A stretch of 64,000 nt of DNA from Planobacterium oryzisoli (GTDB taxonomy: Bacteria > Bacteroidota > Bacteroidia > Flavobacteriales > Weeksellaceae), in assembly GCF_015354315.1 (NCBI RefSeq), contig NZ_JADKYY010000001.1, positions 272,851 through 336,850 on the forward strand, given 5' to 3'. Below, piece after piece: positions 49,710 to 58,618 of this stretch. The first letter of the stretch is position 1; each line of letters starts with the position of its first letter. A program made the position numbers and the translations under genes. The notes beneath the pieces are model-generated. The model was not told the DNA's origin and searched no databases. It was given only the letters and a program-made list of their open reading frames with translations.

Positions 49710-50909
49710 TTACTGGATTAAGGCCGTAGAAAGGAAAGCAGAAATACGTCCCATGGCAGTGCGCAGATCTGTTTCACTTGCGGCGTAGGAAAACCGGATA
49801 CACTCTGGTGAACCAAAGGACAATCCTCCCACACAGCCCACGTGCGCTTCCTCCAGCAGAAGCATAGCGAAATCGTCCGAAGTATTTATAGCTCTTCCGT
49901 TAATAGTTTTCCCTAAGTAATAAGAAATATCGGGATAGAAATAAAATGCAGATTTTGGAAGTAGCACTTTAAAACCAGGTAACTCGCTCATAAGTGAGAA
50001 TACTAAGTCGCGTCTTTTTCTAAACTCTTCTACCATATACCGGTAGTGCGAAGCATCCTTTTCAAGAGCAGCAATAGCAGCCTGCTGTGCAACGGTATTG
50101 GCTCCGCTGGTGACCTGGCCCTGGACTTTCTCGCAAGCATTAGCCAGCCACAAAGGTGCAGCGCTGTATCCAATCCTCCATCCGGTCATCGCAAACCCCT
50201 TGGACATTCCATTCACAACCGCTACCTGCTCATACACCTCTGGGAAGGACGCTATAGACTTATGGGAAGTTTCGTAGTTGATATATTCATAAATCTCATC
50301 GGATATAACGGTGAGATGTGGAAACTTAGCCACGACCTCTGCCAAAGCACGTAGTTCTTCACGGGTATAGTAACTTCCGGAAGGATTGCAAGGAGAACTG
50401 TATAAAAGCACCTTAGTTCTAGGAGTGATTGCAAGTTGCAACTGCTCTGCCGTCATCTTAAAGTCATCCTCCAGACGGGTTTGTATCACCACAGAGGTTC
50501 CTCCGGCCATTTTCACCATTTCGTTATAGCTCACCCAATAAGGCGCCGGTAAAATAACCTCGTCTCCGGGATTTATTAGTGCAGTAAGGAGATTGGAAAT
50601 TGCTTGCTTGGCACCATTAGTAACACAGATTTGCTGCGGAGCATATTCAAGACCATTGTCCCGCTTTAATTTATGTGCTATGGCTTTTCGAAGTTCTATG
50701 AATCCAGGTACCGGCGAATAATGACTGAAATTATTATCGATGGCCTCATGGGCAGCTTTCTTTATATGATCAGGGACGTCAAAATCCGGCTCTCCCAATG
50801 TTAAACTCACCACATCAATTCCTTGGGCTTTTAATTCACGTACTTTGTTTGACATTACAAAGGTTTGCGAAAAACTCATTTCTTGAATTTTTTGGGAAAG
50901 TTCTCTCAT
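49710..50909 (-). CDS. Class I/II aminotransferase (AspC-like)
   Basis: A PLP-dependent aminotransferase of 399 residues, probably aspartate or aromatic aminotransferase of the I-gamma type. Visible landmarks are VSLTLGEPDFDVPDHI, TNGAKQAISNLLTAL, SSPCNPSGSYYTREEL, SDEIYEYINYE (PLP Asp/Tyr) and VNGMSKGFAMTGWRIGY with the PLP Lys, then IRFSYA with the substrate Arg. It is upstream of the ahpC unit but with over 120 bp between the coding sequences, so it is likely independent. Substrate range is not fixed by the motifs. Confidence 0.92.
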   Translation of the reverse strand: MRELSQKIQEMSFSQTFVMSNKVRELKAQGIDVVSLTLGEPDFDVPDHIKKAAHEAIDNNFSHYSPVPGFIELRKAIAHKLKRDNGLEYAPQQICVTNGAKQAISNLLTALINPGDEVILPAPYWVSYNEMVKMAGGTSVVIQTRLEDDFKMTAEQLQLAITPRTKVLLYSSPCNPSGSYYTREELRALAEVVAKFPHLTVISDEIYEYINYETSHKSIASFPEVYEQVAVVNGMSKGFAMTGWRIGYSAAPLWLANACEKVQGQVTSGANTVAQQAAIAALEKDASHYRYMVEEFRKRRDLVFSLMSELPGFKVLLPKSAFYFYPDISYYLGKTINGRAINTSDDFAMLLLEEAHVGCVGGLSFGSPECIRFSYAASETDLRTAMGRISAFLSTALIQ

Positions 50910-51014
50910 AGCTATATTTGATGGTCGTTTACGGCAAATATAGCAACAATAATGTTTCGTTGGAGTCTAAACTATTTACTAAATTTACCTGGCTACTATA
51001 GCAATTAGAATCCC

Positions 51015-52061
51015 ATGCATACTACTCAATCAGCAAAATACTCCTTTAAAAACGACTACAGTGAGGGCGCACACCCTCGGATATTAGAAGCGCTGCTTCG
51101 TTCCAATACCTTACAAGAACCGGGATACGGATTGGACAAGCACAGTACCAATGCCAGGAATTTAATCCGAGAGCGGGTCGGGGACCAGAGTGCAGAGGTG
51201 TATTTTCTATCGGGTGGAACGCAGGTCAACCTCACCGTAATTTCGTCCCTGTTGAAAGGCTACCAAAGTGTGATTTCGGCGGACACGGGACATATATGCA
51301 CTAACGAGACGGGAGCAATAGAAGCTACTGGATTTAAAATTCACGGCATAAAGACTCCTGAGGGCAAACTTCGCCCCGAAGACATTGGACCCGTGCTAGA
51401 TACCCACACCAACATACCGCATCAAATCCAACCCAAACTAGTGTATATATCCAATTCTACAGAGTTGGGAACCCATTACAGTAAAGAGGAACTCTACAAT
51501 CTTTATACTTTCTGTAAAGCAAAGGGCCTTATCTTGTTTATGGACGGTGCACGCCTAGGCCACGGTTTAATGGCTACCGCGGGCACCCTTACATTAAAGG
51601 ATATATACCAATATACCGACGTCTTCTACCTGGGAGGCACAAAAAACGGTGCATTGCTGGGAGAAGCGGTAGTTTTTTCTTCTATTGAGCTTGCTGAAGG
51701 GTTTGCCTTCTACATGAAACAACGGGGAGGACTCCTAGCCAAAGGACGTATTTTGGGAATACAGTTTGAGGAATTGCTCGGTGACAACCTCTATTTTGAA
51801 TTGGCGCAATATGCCAATGCAATGGCGCAGCGTATTGGAGATGCGTTCGTGAAAAAAGGCTTTCGTATGCTGGTAGTCACACGTACCAATCAGATCTTTC
51901 CTATTTTAAGCTGCAGCCAAATAGAGCTACTGGAGAAGCATTACGATTTCTACCGCTGGCAAAAAATCGATGAAAACCACTACGCCATACGACTCATTAC
52001 CTCTTGGGCAACACCGGTCTTGGTAGTAGACGAATTAATTGAAAAAATACATACTCTATAA
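51015..52061 (+). CDS. ltaE: Low-specificity L-threonine aldolase-like PLP enzyme
   Basis: Cleaves threonine or allo-threonine to glycine and acetaldehyde. The fold-type I beta-eliminating lyase pattern is clear: NDYSEGAHPRILEALL at the start, EVYFLSGGTQVNLTVISSLL, TGHICTNETGAIEATG, LFMDGARLGHGLMA (PLP Asp) and YLGGTKNGALLGEAVVF with the Schiff-base Lys. The length of 348 residues is normal. The next gene, an M28 peptidase, begins directly at the following base, so the pair is coupled. Serine or related amino acids could also be substrates. Confidence 0.9.
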   Translation: MHTTQSAKYSFKNDYSEGAHPRILEALLRSNTLQEPGYGLDKHSTNARNLIRERVGDQSAEVYFLSGGTQVNLTVISSLLKGYQSVISADTGHICTNETGAIEATGFKIHGIKTPEGKLRPEDIGPVLDTHTNIPHQIQPKLVYISNSTELGTHYSKEELYNLYTFCKAKGLILFMDGARLGHGLMATAGTLTLKDIYQYTDVFYLGGTKNGALLGEAVVFSSIELAEGFAFYMKQRGGLLAKGRILGIQFEELLGDNLYFELAQYANAMAQRIGDAFVKKGFRMLVVTRTNQIFPILSCSQIELLEKHYDFYRWQKIDENHYAIRLITSWATPVLVVDELIEKIHTL

Positions 52062-53411
52062 ATGAAACACCTGAATTTTTTACTGCCGGGCGCATTGTTT
52101 TTAGCCTCGGTCCTCTCTGGGCAGAGCACATTTCCCAAGGACCCTGCAATTCAGTCCTATGTGGACAAAGTGCATCAGGATTCCTTAAAAGCACATATTG
52201 AAAAACTAGTGTCGTTTGGTACCCGCCACACACTTAGTTCCACTACTGACACCCAAAGAGGAATTGGCGCTGCAAGGCAATGGGTGCTTTCCAAGTTCCA
52301 TAACTATGCAAAGAATTCTAGCGGACGTATGGAAGTGTTTTTGCAGAGCAAACAGCTAGTCTCAGACGGTAAACGTATAAACCGAACCACCGATCTGGGT
52401 AATGCAGTAGCAGTCCTTAAAGGTACAGACCCTTTAGACAAACGAGTGTTTATCATTGGAGGGCATTTGGACTCCCGAGTGTCCGATGTTATGGATGCTC
52501 ATTCCGATGCGCCAGGAGCCAACGACGACGGAAGTGGGGTAGGAGCTGTTTTGGAAGCCGCAAGAGTACTTTCCTCAGCGCGTTTTCCAGCAACCATCGT
52601 CTTTGTAGCTTTTTCTGGTGAGGAACAGGGACTTTTAGGAGCACATTCGCTCGTGGAATATGCAAAAAAGAATAATTGGCATATTGAAGGCGTCTTGAAT
52701 AACGATATGATTGGAAATGCCGTGGCAAGTGAAACCAATGAGTACAACGCCCATCAAGTGCGTATCTTTAGTGAAGGATTACCGTACTATGAACTTGACA
52801 AAAAAGCTTCACGAATACGTAGTTTGGGATTGGAAAACGATGGTATATCCAGGCAGCTAGCACGAAGAATTAAGCAGGCTGAAGTTTATGTAGACCATTT
52901 GGAAGTAAAGCTAAATTATAGGAACGACCGTTTTCTCCGTGGAGGGGATCATACCGCATTTGTTATGGCTGGTTACCCAGGAGTTCGTATTACGGAATTC
53001 AATGAAAATTATAACCACCAACACCAGGACCTTCGCACATCCAATGGCATTGAATACGGAGACAAAATTGAGTTTATGGATTTTCTTTACTACAGAAAAA
53101 ACACTCAACTTAATATCGCGGCTTTAGCCAGTATGGCCAAAGCCCCCGCACGTCCAGAGAATGTGCAGATGCCGGTAAGTGAACTAACCAACACTACCAC
53201 CCTTCGTTGGTCCGCGCCCCAATCGGGAAAAGCCGCAGGATATAGAGTACTAATGCGCGAGACGGATCAATCCAACTGGCAAAAAAGCTATTATACAAGC
53301 GAGCTTCAACTGACTCTTCCCTATTCGAAAGATAATTATTTTTTTGCGGTGCAAAGTGTAGACTCGCATGGTAACAGCAGTATTGCGGTGATCCCCGAGG
53401 TAACCAGATAA
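52062..53411 (+). CDS. Secreted M28 peptidase with C-terminal fibronectin-like domain
   Basis: A 449-residue precursor with a Sec signal (ending about VLSGQ, residue 20). The dizinc site is intact: IGGHLDS (His, Asp), PGANDDGSG (bridging Asp), SGEEQGLLGAHS (Glu-Glu), NNDMIGN (Asp) and a late His in NYNHQHQD. About 85 C-terminal residues starting PENVQMPVSELTNTTTLRW form a fibronectin-III-like beta domain. No type IX sorting domain is seen. It directly follows ltaE. It differs from the lipoprotein M28 peptidase at 3680-4699 in anchoring and domain content. Confidence 0.9.
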   Translation: MKHLNFLLPGALFLASVLSGQSTFPKDPAIQSYVDKVHQDSLKAHIEKLVSFGTRHTLSSTTDTQRGIGAARQWVLSKFHNYAKNSSGRMEVFLQSKQLVSDGKRINRTTDLGNAVAVLKGTDPLDKRVFIIGGHLDSRVSDVMDAHSDAPGANDDGSGVGAVLEAARVLSSARFPATIVFVAFSGEEQGLLGAHSLVEYAKKNNWHIEGVLNNDMIGNAVASETNEYNAHQVRIFSEGLPYYELDKKASRIRSLGLENDGISRQLARRIKQAEVYVDHLEVKLNYRNDRFLRGGDHTAFVMAGYPGVRITEFNENYNHQHQDLRTSNGIEYGDKIEFMDFLYYRKNTQLNIAALASMAKAPARPENVQMPVSELTNTTTLRWSAPQSGKAAGYRVLMRETDQSNWQKSYYTSELQLTLPYSKDNYFFAVQSVDSHGNSSIAVIPEVTR

Positions 53412-53437
53412 AAAAAGACCGGTTAAACCGGTCTTTA
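53412..53437 (+). terminator. Terminator of ltaE-M28
   Basis: AAAGACCGGT (53414-53423) and ACCGGTCTTT (53427-53436) form a 10-bp stem with a TAA loop. The T tract is short, and an A tract makes it usable for the convergent gene too. Confidence 0.78.
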
Positions 53438-53457
53438 GAGAAGAATATGTATGGAAA

Positions 53458-53790
53458 TTAGTTTGTTGATTTTTTCCACTCTGTTTTAACATCTTCTGCT
53501 GCATCTCTGGTTGCATTAGAAGCATCGTGTGCTGCATCCTTAGTGTTGTCCCAAGCATCATCTGCAAAATCTTTAGTATTTTCCCATGCATTGGAAACTG
53601 CATCTTTTGTATCTTCCCATGCTTCAGAAACATTAGCTTTTGCACGCTCGTACCAGCCTTCCATAGTTGGTTCCTGGTTGTTTCTACGGGATTCACGAAT
53701 ATAATCCTTCGCCCTATCGGCGTATTCATTAACAGTCCATTTTGCTTCATTAACTGCATTTTCTGCTCTGTTGTAATCACGATTGTCCAT
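53458..53790 (-). CDS. LEA-like 11-residue-repeat hydrophilic protein
   Basis: A 110-residue soluble, highly charged protein without signal peptide. Residues about 55-98 contain four consecutive 11-residue repeats: SEAWEDTKDAV, SNAWENTKDFA, DDAWDNTKDAA and HDASNATRDAA. An 11-residue amphipathic period with A, K/N, D/T positions is the hallmark of group 3 LEA proteins, which protect membranes or proteins on drying, freezing or osmotic stress. The N-terminal half also has Ala/Lys/Glu helix-forming sequence. Recurring Trp in the repeats is unusual for LEA proteins. No close family is recognised beyond this pattern; CsbD-like stress proteins are an alternative. Confidence 0.72.
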   Translation of the reverse strand: MDNRDYNRAENAVNEAKWTVNEYADRAKDYIRESRRNNQEPTMEGWYERAKANVSEAWEDTKDAVSNAWENTKDFADDAWDNTKDAAHDASNATRDAAEDVKTEWKKSTN

Positions 53791-53906
53791 AATGTAAATT
53801 TTTTAAAATTAATATTTTTGATGTGCTATGAGAGGTACAAAGCCTGTACCCTATGCCCGTTAAAGGGTTGTTAAGATGGTAATATTGAAAGAATAAAAAC
53901 CTAATT

Positions 53907-54482
53907 ATGCAAGATGCTATAAAAAGATGTCCCTGGAGTGAAAAGGACCAGTTGTACAGGGATTACCACGACAACGAATGGGGTAGACCAGTCTACGACG
54001 ACATGGTGCTTTTCGAGTTTCTGATTTTGGAGAGCTTCCAAGCAGGATTGAGCTGGCATACCATACTAAAGAAAAGGGAGAACTTTAGAGAAGCTTTTGA
54101 CGATTTCAGTTACGAACGCATAGCTCATTACCAAGAAGATAAGATCCAGAAATTAATGCTAAATGCAGGTATAATTCGAAACCAGCTAAAAATCCGTGCC
54201 GCCGTAACCAACGCGCAGCGCTTCTTAGAAGTGCGAGAGCAGTATGGGACGTTCTGCGATTATATTTGGAATTTTGTAGGGGGGCAGCCCATTGTAAACG
54301 CTCCTAAAACTTTAAGTGAAATACCAGCCACTACAGAGCTCTCCGATCTCCTAGCAGCCGATTTGAAGAAAAAGGGATTTAAGTTTATGGGCTCCACAGT
54401 GGTGTATGCCCATATGCAAGCTACAGGCATGGTTTGGGACCACCTTGTGGATTGCCACTGTTCAGCAAGTATAGAAGTATAA
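53907..54482 (+). CDS. tag: DNA-3-methyladenine glycosylase I
   Basis: Excises 3-methyladenine from alkylated DNA. The TAG signature is complete: KRCPWSEKDQLYRDYHDNEW (zinc Cys and His; conserved Trp), VLFEFLILESFQAGLSWHTI with the catalytic-pocket Glu and Trp, and the C-terminal zinc pair in HLVDCHCS. The length of 191 residues is normal. It is monocistronic, converging on the nucleoside phosphorylase gene with only eight bases between. Confidence 0.95.
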   Translation: MQDAIKRCPWSEKDQLYRDYHDNEWGRPVYDDMVLFEFLILESFQAGLSWHTILKKRENFREAFDDFSYERIAHYQEDKIQKLMLNAGIIRNQLKIRAAVTNAQRFLEVREQYGTFCDYIWNFVGGQPIVNAPKTLSEIPATTELSDLLAADLKKKGFKFMGSTVVYAHMQATGMVWDHLVDCHCSASIEV

Positions 54483-54490
54483 CTAGTCGG

Positions 54491-55345
54491 CTATTTAATT
54501 ATACGCTCCAATACCCAGGAAATCATCTTTTTCTCCGAAGCGTGGTGGTCACTGGAGAATTCACCACGTCTGCGGTTTGCAATAACGTTGTTTACAGTGA
54601 TTGCCTTATGCCCTAAAAGATGGGAGAGGGCATAGATAGCAGATGTCTCCATTTCAAAATTGGATACCCCGAGGCTATTTAGCGTCTCTAGGAAACGATC
54701 GTCCACCGAGCGAAGTCTTAGCTCTCTTCCCTGAGGAGCATAAAAACCCGGAAAGGTCGCAGTATTTCCATGATACGTAGCGTCCGAGTAATAGGCCTTC
54801 ATCGAAGAATCGCCTTGCGCGAAATAGAGCATGCTGCGGATTTTCTCATAAGGAAATCCTTCCAAAAAAGAACGTGAGAACGCATTCTCAAACTGGTAGT
54901 CCGAGTAAAAATGCATCAGACCGTCCAGTCCTACCACATTTTCACTCACGAGCATATTATCTACTTCAATCTCTGGATTCACTGATCCACAGGTCCCGAT
55001 TCTAAATAGCTCTAAAGAAGTATGCTGGTCTTTAATAACTTTATTCCTTAAATCAATATTTACCAGAGCATCCAGCTCATTCATAACAATGTCAATATTC
55101 TCGGTGCCGATACCAGAGGACATTACAGTTATACGCTCACCACGTAGTATACCAGTATGGGTGTAGAATTCCCTTTTGTTTTTTCTGACTTCTATCTTAT
55201 CAAAGAAAGCCGATACTTTTTCCACACGGTCTGGATCACCTACTAAAATGATCTTATGGGCGATATCCTCGGGATGGAGATTTAAATGGTATACACTTCC
55301 ATCTGGGTTAAGTACCAGCTCAGATGCAGCGAGATGCGTTTTCAT
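54491..55345 (-). CDS. udp: Uridine phosphorylase-like nucleoside phosphorylase
   Basis: Phosphorolyses uridine to uracil and ribose-1-phosphate in pyrimidine salvage. Landmarks are KIILVGDPDRVEKVSAFF (phosphate site), YTHTGILRGERITVMSSGIG, RIGTCGSVNPEIEVDNMLV and NFEMETSAIYALSHLLGHKA with the ribose-binding Met-Glu, followed by VIANRRRGEF. At 284 residues it is somewhat longer than E. coli Udp but typical of Bacteroidota. It is downstream of yciH, separated by a terminator-like hairpin. Confidence 0.9.
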   Translation of the reverse strand: MKTHLAASELVLNPDGSVYHLNLHPEDIAHKIILVGDPDRVEKVSAFFDKIEVRKNKREFYTHTGILRGERITVMSSGIGTENIDIVMNELDALVNIDLRNKVIKDQHTSLELFRIGTCGSVNPEIEVDNMLVSENVVGLDGLMHFYSDYQFENAFSRSFLEGFPYEKIRSMLYFAQGDSSMKAYYSDATYHGNTATFPGFYAPQGRELRLRSVDDRFLETLNSLGVSNFEMETSAIYALSHLLGHKAITVNNVIANRRRGEFSSDHHASEKKMISWVLERIIK

Positions 55346-55364
55346 AAATATTCTATTATAAATT

Positions 55365-55388
55365 AAAAAACCCTTCTAAAGTGAAGGG
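55365..55388 (-). terminator. Terminator of the SUI1-family gene
   Basis: On the minus strand CCCTTC and GAAGGG pair around a 6-base loop and run into six T, 27 bp past the yciH-like stop. Confidence 0.8.
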
Positions 55389-55414
55389 ATTCATTTGATA
55401 GAGGGAGCCCTATA

Positions 55415-55738
55415 CTACCCACCAACCCTTTTGGTGGAATATCCCATAGATTTTAAGATTTCCATTACCTTATCACGGTTGTCACCCTGTATTAGTATTA
55501 CTCCGTCTTTTTCACTTCCTCCCAATGCCAGCTTGGTTTTGATCTGCTTGGAAAGCGTTTTAAGTTGTTGGTCGGTACCTTCGAATCCTTCAATCAATGT
55601 GACGGGTTTTCCATTGCGACCTTTCTTCTCAAACTTGCAAACCAAAGGACCCACCTGCTTGAATTCCTCTTTAGGAACTTCGTATTCCTGCTCAATATGG
55701 TCGGGAAAAAGTTTACTTAGTTGGTCGCGCAAATCCAT
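55415..55738 (-). CDS. SUI1/YciH-family translation initiation factor-like protein
   Basis: A 107-residue protein whose C-terminal half is the eIF1/SUI1 fold: CKFEKKGRNGKPVTLIEGFE, then LKTLSKQIKTKLALGGSEKD, and GVILIQGDNRDKVMEILKSM and GYSTKRVGG. The 'K..g.ggs.k.g.i.iQGd.r..+...L...G' signature is intact. YciH proteins are thought to monitor initiation fidelity or act in stress translation. It is monocistronic, divergent from gpmI with about 105 bp between. Confidence 0.9.
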   Translation of the reverse strand: MDLRDQLSKLFPDHIEQEYEVPKEEFKQVGPLVCKFEKKGRNGKPVTLIEGFEGTDQQLKTLSKQIKTKLALGGSEKDGVILIQGDNRDKVMEILKSMGYSTKRVGG

Positions 55739-55843
55739 GGTTCAAAAGTACTAATTATCTCTGAATGGAAACATAAATCAGTATTGGAAAAAGTCTATTT
55801 CCGTTTAAAATGGGTAAATTTGTATTTCTAAATCAGTAAAACT

Positions 55844-57373
55844 ATGTCAAAAAAAGCACTATTAGCTATTCTGGACGGTTGGGGGCTGGGAGAGGATCCT
55901 AAAGCGTCGGCCATTGCGCAGGCTAACACACCGTTTATGGACCGCGTCATGCGGGAATTCCCTAACTCCAAACTCGAGGCCAGTGGCCTTGCGGTGGGTT
56001 TGCCAGTAGGTCAGATGGGAAATTCTGAAGTGGGACATATGAATTTAGGAGCAGGGCGCGTGGTGTTTCAAAATTTGGTGAAACTCAATATGGCGGTAGA
56101 AAATGCTACGCTTGGCAAAGAGAATGTGATTACACAGGCTTTTGAGTACGCAAAACTCAATCATAAAAAAGTGCATTTTATTGGTTTGGTTTCGGACGGT
56201 GGAGTGCATTCCCACATAAACCATCTGAAAGGACTGCTTTCTGCAGCGCACGAATACGGAATCTCTGACCGAACCTACGTACATGCCTTTACCGATGGAA
56301 GGGATTGTGATCCCCATTCGGGAAAAGGGTTTATCGAGGATCTTTTGTACCATATGAAATTAACAGGCGGACATCTTGCCTCGGTTATTGGCCGCTACTA
56401 TGCTATGGATAGAGATCGCCGCTGGGAACGTATAAAACTGGCCTACGATGCTATGGTGCATGGGGTAGGTGACAAAACCCACAACGTTTTAAAGACCATT
56501 GAGGACTCGTATAAGAACGGTATAACTGATGAATTTATAGAGCCAATCATCAACTGCAAGGACAACAATCTTCCAATGGCCCGCATTGAAGAGGAAGATG
56601 TGGTATTCTGCTTTAACTTCAGGACCGACAGAGGAAGAGAAATCACCGAGGCCCTATCACAACGAAGCTTCGAGGAGTATGCAATGTACAAGTTGGACCT
56701 CTATTATGTTACTCTTACAAACTATGATAAGGATTTCAACAACGTCAAAGTAGTATTTGATGAGGAGGTACTCACCGGAACTTTGGGGGAAATATTAGAA
56801 CGCCACGGAAAAAGTCAAATACGCGTAGCAGAAACCGAAAAATATCCACACGTTACTTTTTTCTTTTCGGGAGGAAGAGAGGATGTCTTCCTTAATGAGA
56901 GAAGAATACTCTGCCCTAGTCCGAAGGATGTACCTACATACGATTTTAAACCAGAAATGTCTGCCTTTGAAATCACCGAAAACATCGTTCCGGAAATTAT
57001 TGCAGAATCTGCGGATTTCATCTGTTTGAATTTTGCTAATGCCGATATGGTGGGGCATACTGGAGTCTTTGAGGCCGCGGTGAAGGCCGCCGAGACGGTG
57101 GATCAATGTATCGAAAAGGTTGCTACAGCAGCCTATGAGCACGGCTACACGGTCTTTATCCTTGCAGACCACGGTAACAGCGATGTCATGATTAACCCGG
57201 ACGGATCGCCAAACACGCAGCATTCAACCAACCTGGTACCACTAGTTGTTATGGATAAAGAGCGCATCTGGAGTGTGAAGGATGGAAAACTAGGCGATGT
57301 GGCACCCTCCATCCTAAAGGCAATGGAAATACCGCTACCTGAAGAGATGACAGGGGAAGTGCTAATAAAATAG
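55844..57373 (+). CDS. gpmI: 2,3-bisphosphoglycerate-independent phosphoglycerate mutase
   Basis: Interconverts 3- and 2-phosphoglycerate in glycolysis using two Mn ions and a phosphoserine intermediate. Key residues are visible: ILDGWGLGED (Asp11), MGNSEVGHMNLGAG (the phospho-accepting Ser), HAFTDGRDCDP, GRYYAMDRDRRWER, FNFRTDRGREI, FANADMVGHTG (metal His) and LADHGNSDVM (metal Asp-His). The 509-residue length is standard. It is monocistronic with its own terminator. Confidence 0.97.
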   Translation: MSKKALLAILDGWGLGEDPKASAIAQANTPFMDRVMREFPNSKLEASGLAVGLPVGQMGNSEVGHMNLGAGRVVFQNLVKLNMAVENATLGKENVITQAFEYAKLNHKKVHFIGLVSDGGVHSHINHLKGLLSAAHEYGISDRTYVHAFTDGRDCDPHSGKGFIEDLLYHMKLTGGHLASVIGRYYAMDRDRRWERIKLAYDAMVHGVGDKTHNVLKTIEDSYKNGITDEFIEPIINCKDNNLPMARIEEEDVVFCFNFRTDRGREITEALSQRSFEEYAMYKLDLYYVTLTNYDKDFNNVKVVFDEEVLTGTLGEILERHGKSQIRVAETEKYPHVTFFFSGGREDVFLNERRILCPSPKDVPTYDFKPEMSAFEITENIVPEIIAESADFICLNFANADMVGHTGVFEAAVKAAETVDQCIEKVATAAYEHGYTVFILADHGNSDVMINPDGSPNTQHSTNLVPLVVMDKERIWSVKDGKLGDVAPSILKAMEIPLPEEMTGEVLIK

Positions 57374-57393
57374 ACCACTTTAATTTAATAATT

Positions 57394-57418
57394 AACCGAC
57401 CTTTGGGTCGGTTTTTTT
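57394..57418 (+). terminator. Terminator of gpmI
   Basis: AACCGAC (57394-57400) and GTCGGTT pair around CTTTGG, followed by a run of T. Confidence 0.87.
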
Positions 57419-57540
57419 ATGCTAATCCGATGTATAATTTTTGCCTTATTTTAGTACGAATTGTACAGTTATGACTAGTATAAAGAAGTCTTATGCTAAG
57501 TATAATATTTTACTTATCTTCGTAACCATAATAAATTTAG

Positions 57541-58518
57541 ATGTATAACCAATTAGTAAAATTAGAAGTGATGAAGACCTTAGGCAAAGAGGTCGGTTCA
57601 TTTATAGAAAAATATTTAACTCCTGTAGAGAAAATTTGGCAACCTTCGGACTTCCTACCAGACACCACTGCGGATGATTTTCATACCGAGCTGCAAGAGC
57701 TCCAGCATTTTGCCCATGATATGCCTTACGATTTGTTTGTTACCCTCATTGGCGACTGCATCACCGAGGAAGCTTTACCCAGTTATGAAAGTTGGATCAT
57801 GGGGATTGAAGGGGTGGACCAAGTAAACGGTAACGATTGGAGCAAGTGGGTTCGGAGTTGGACCGCTGAGGAAAATCGCCACGGTGATTTACTTAATAAA
57901 TACCTTTATCTCTGTGGTAGAGTCAATATGAGGGAGGTGGAAATCACCACCCAATATCTGATACAGGACGGATTCGACATTGGAACTTCAATGGATCCAT
58001 ACAGGAATTTCGTATATACCAGTTTTCAGGAAACCGCCACTAATGTATCCCACCGAAGGGTAGGCTCCTTGGCCAAGCAAAGTGGAAATAAGAAACTGGC
58101 AAAAATGTGCGCAGTAATAGCTGCCGACGAGGCGCGCCACGCTAAAGCATACAAACATTTTGTAGCGCGTATTTTCGAACTGGACCCTTCAGAGATGATG
58201 CTTGCCTTCGAGGACATGATGCGCAAAAAAATTGTGATGCCTGCCCATATGATGCGCGAAAGCGGTCAGAAGGCAGGAGAGTTATGGGGGCATTTTTCTG
58301 ATGCGGCGCAGCGCTGTATGGTTTATACTGCTCAGGACTACATTGACATACTTAAAGACCTACTGGAAGGCTGGAAAATTGAACATATTTCCAATCTGAA
58401 TGAATCTGCCCAAAAAGCACAGGAATATTTGATGAAATTACCTGCAAGATTACAACGAATAACCGACCGAATTGCAACTCCGGACCATGAATACCAATTT
58501 AAATGGGTGAAGAGCTAA
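57541..58518 (+). CDS. Acyl-ACP desaturase (soluble diiron)
   Basis: A ferritin-like diiron enzyme that inserts a double bond into stearoyl- or palmitoyl-ACP. The two EXXH-type iron motifs are present: TAEENRHGDLL near residue 113 and AADEARHAKAYKHF near residue 200. The start region has EKIWQPSDFLPD, conserved in plant and bacterial homologues, and FQETATNVSHRRVG is also typical. At 325 residues it is normal for bacterial DesA/FAB2-like enzymes. It needs reduced ferredoxin; the PaaE-like reductase at 27529 is one possible donor. A TATCTTCG box at 57515-57522 is a near-consensus -7. An internal ATG at codon 11 is an alternative start. Confidence 0.9.
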   Translation: MYNQLVKLEVMKTLGKEVGSFIEKYLTPVEKIWQPSDFLPDTTADDFHTELQELQHFAHDMPYDLFVTLIGDCITEEALPSYESWIMGIEGVDQVNGNDWSKWVRSWTAEENRHGDLLNKYLYLCGRVNMREVEITTQYLIQDGFDIGTSMDPYRNFVYTSFQETATNVSHRRVGSLAKQSGNKKLAKMCAVIAADEARHAKAYKHFVARIFELDPSEMMLAFEDMMRKKIVMPAHMMRESGQKAGELWGHFSDAAQRCMVYTAQDYIDILKDLLEGWKIEHISNLNESAQKAQEYLMKLPARLQRITDRIATPDHEYQFKWVKS

Positions 58519-58541
58519 GAGAGAAGTAAATATATTTTTCG

Positions 58542-58577
58542 ATCGGGCCGTTTCTAGAGAGAATCGGCTCGTTTTTT
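58542..58577 (+). terminator. Terminator of the desaturase gene
   Basis: CGGGCCG and CGGCTCG pair (with a G-U) around a 14-base loop and run into TTTTTT. Confidence 0.7.
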
Positions 58578-58578
58578 G

Positions 58579-58586
58579 TATCTTTG
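58579..58586 (+). promoter_or_regulatory. -7 box of the HAD-map unit
   Basis: TATCTTTG matches TAnnTTTG, 32 bp before the ATG at 58619 and directly after the preceding terminator. Confidence 0.6.
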
Positions 58587-58618
58587 CCAATCTTAAAAAT
58601 TCAACGCTACGGACAGTA

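Noticed and set aside
53250..53780. 176-codon minus-strand frame rich in Met and Gln
   Set aside because: It is the shifted frame of the 11-mer repeat gene and runs into the M28 peptidase; the low-complexity Met/Gln pattern reflects the repeat DNA.
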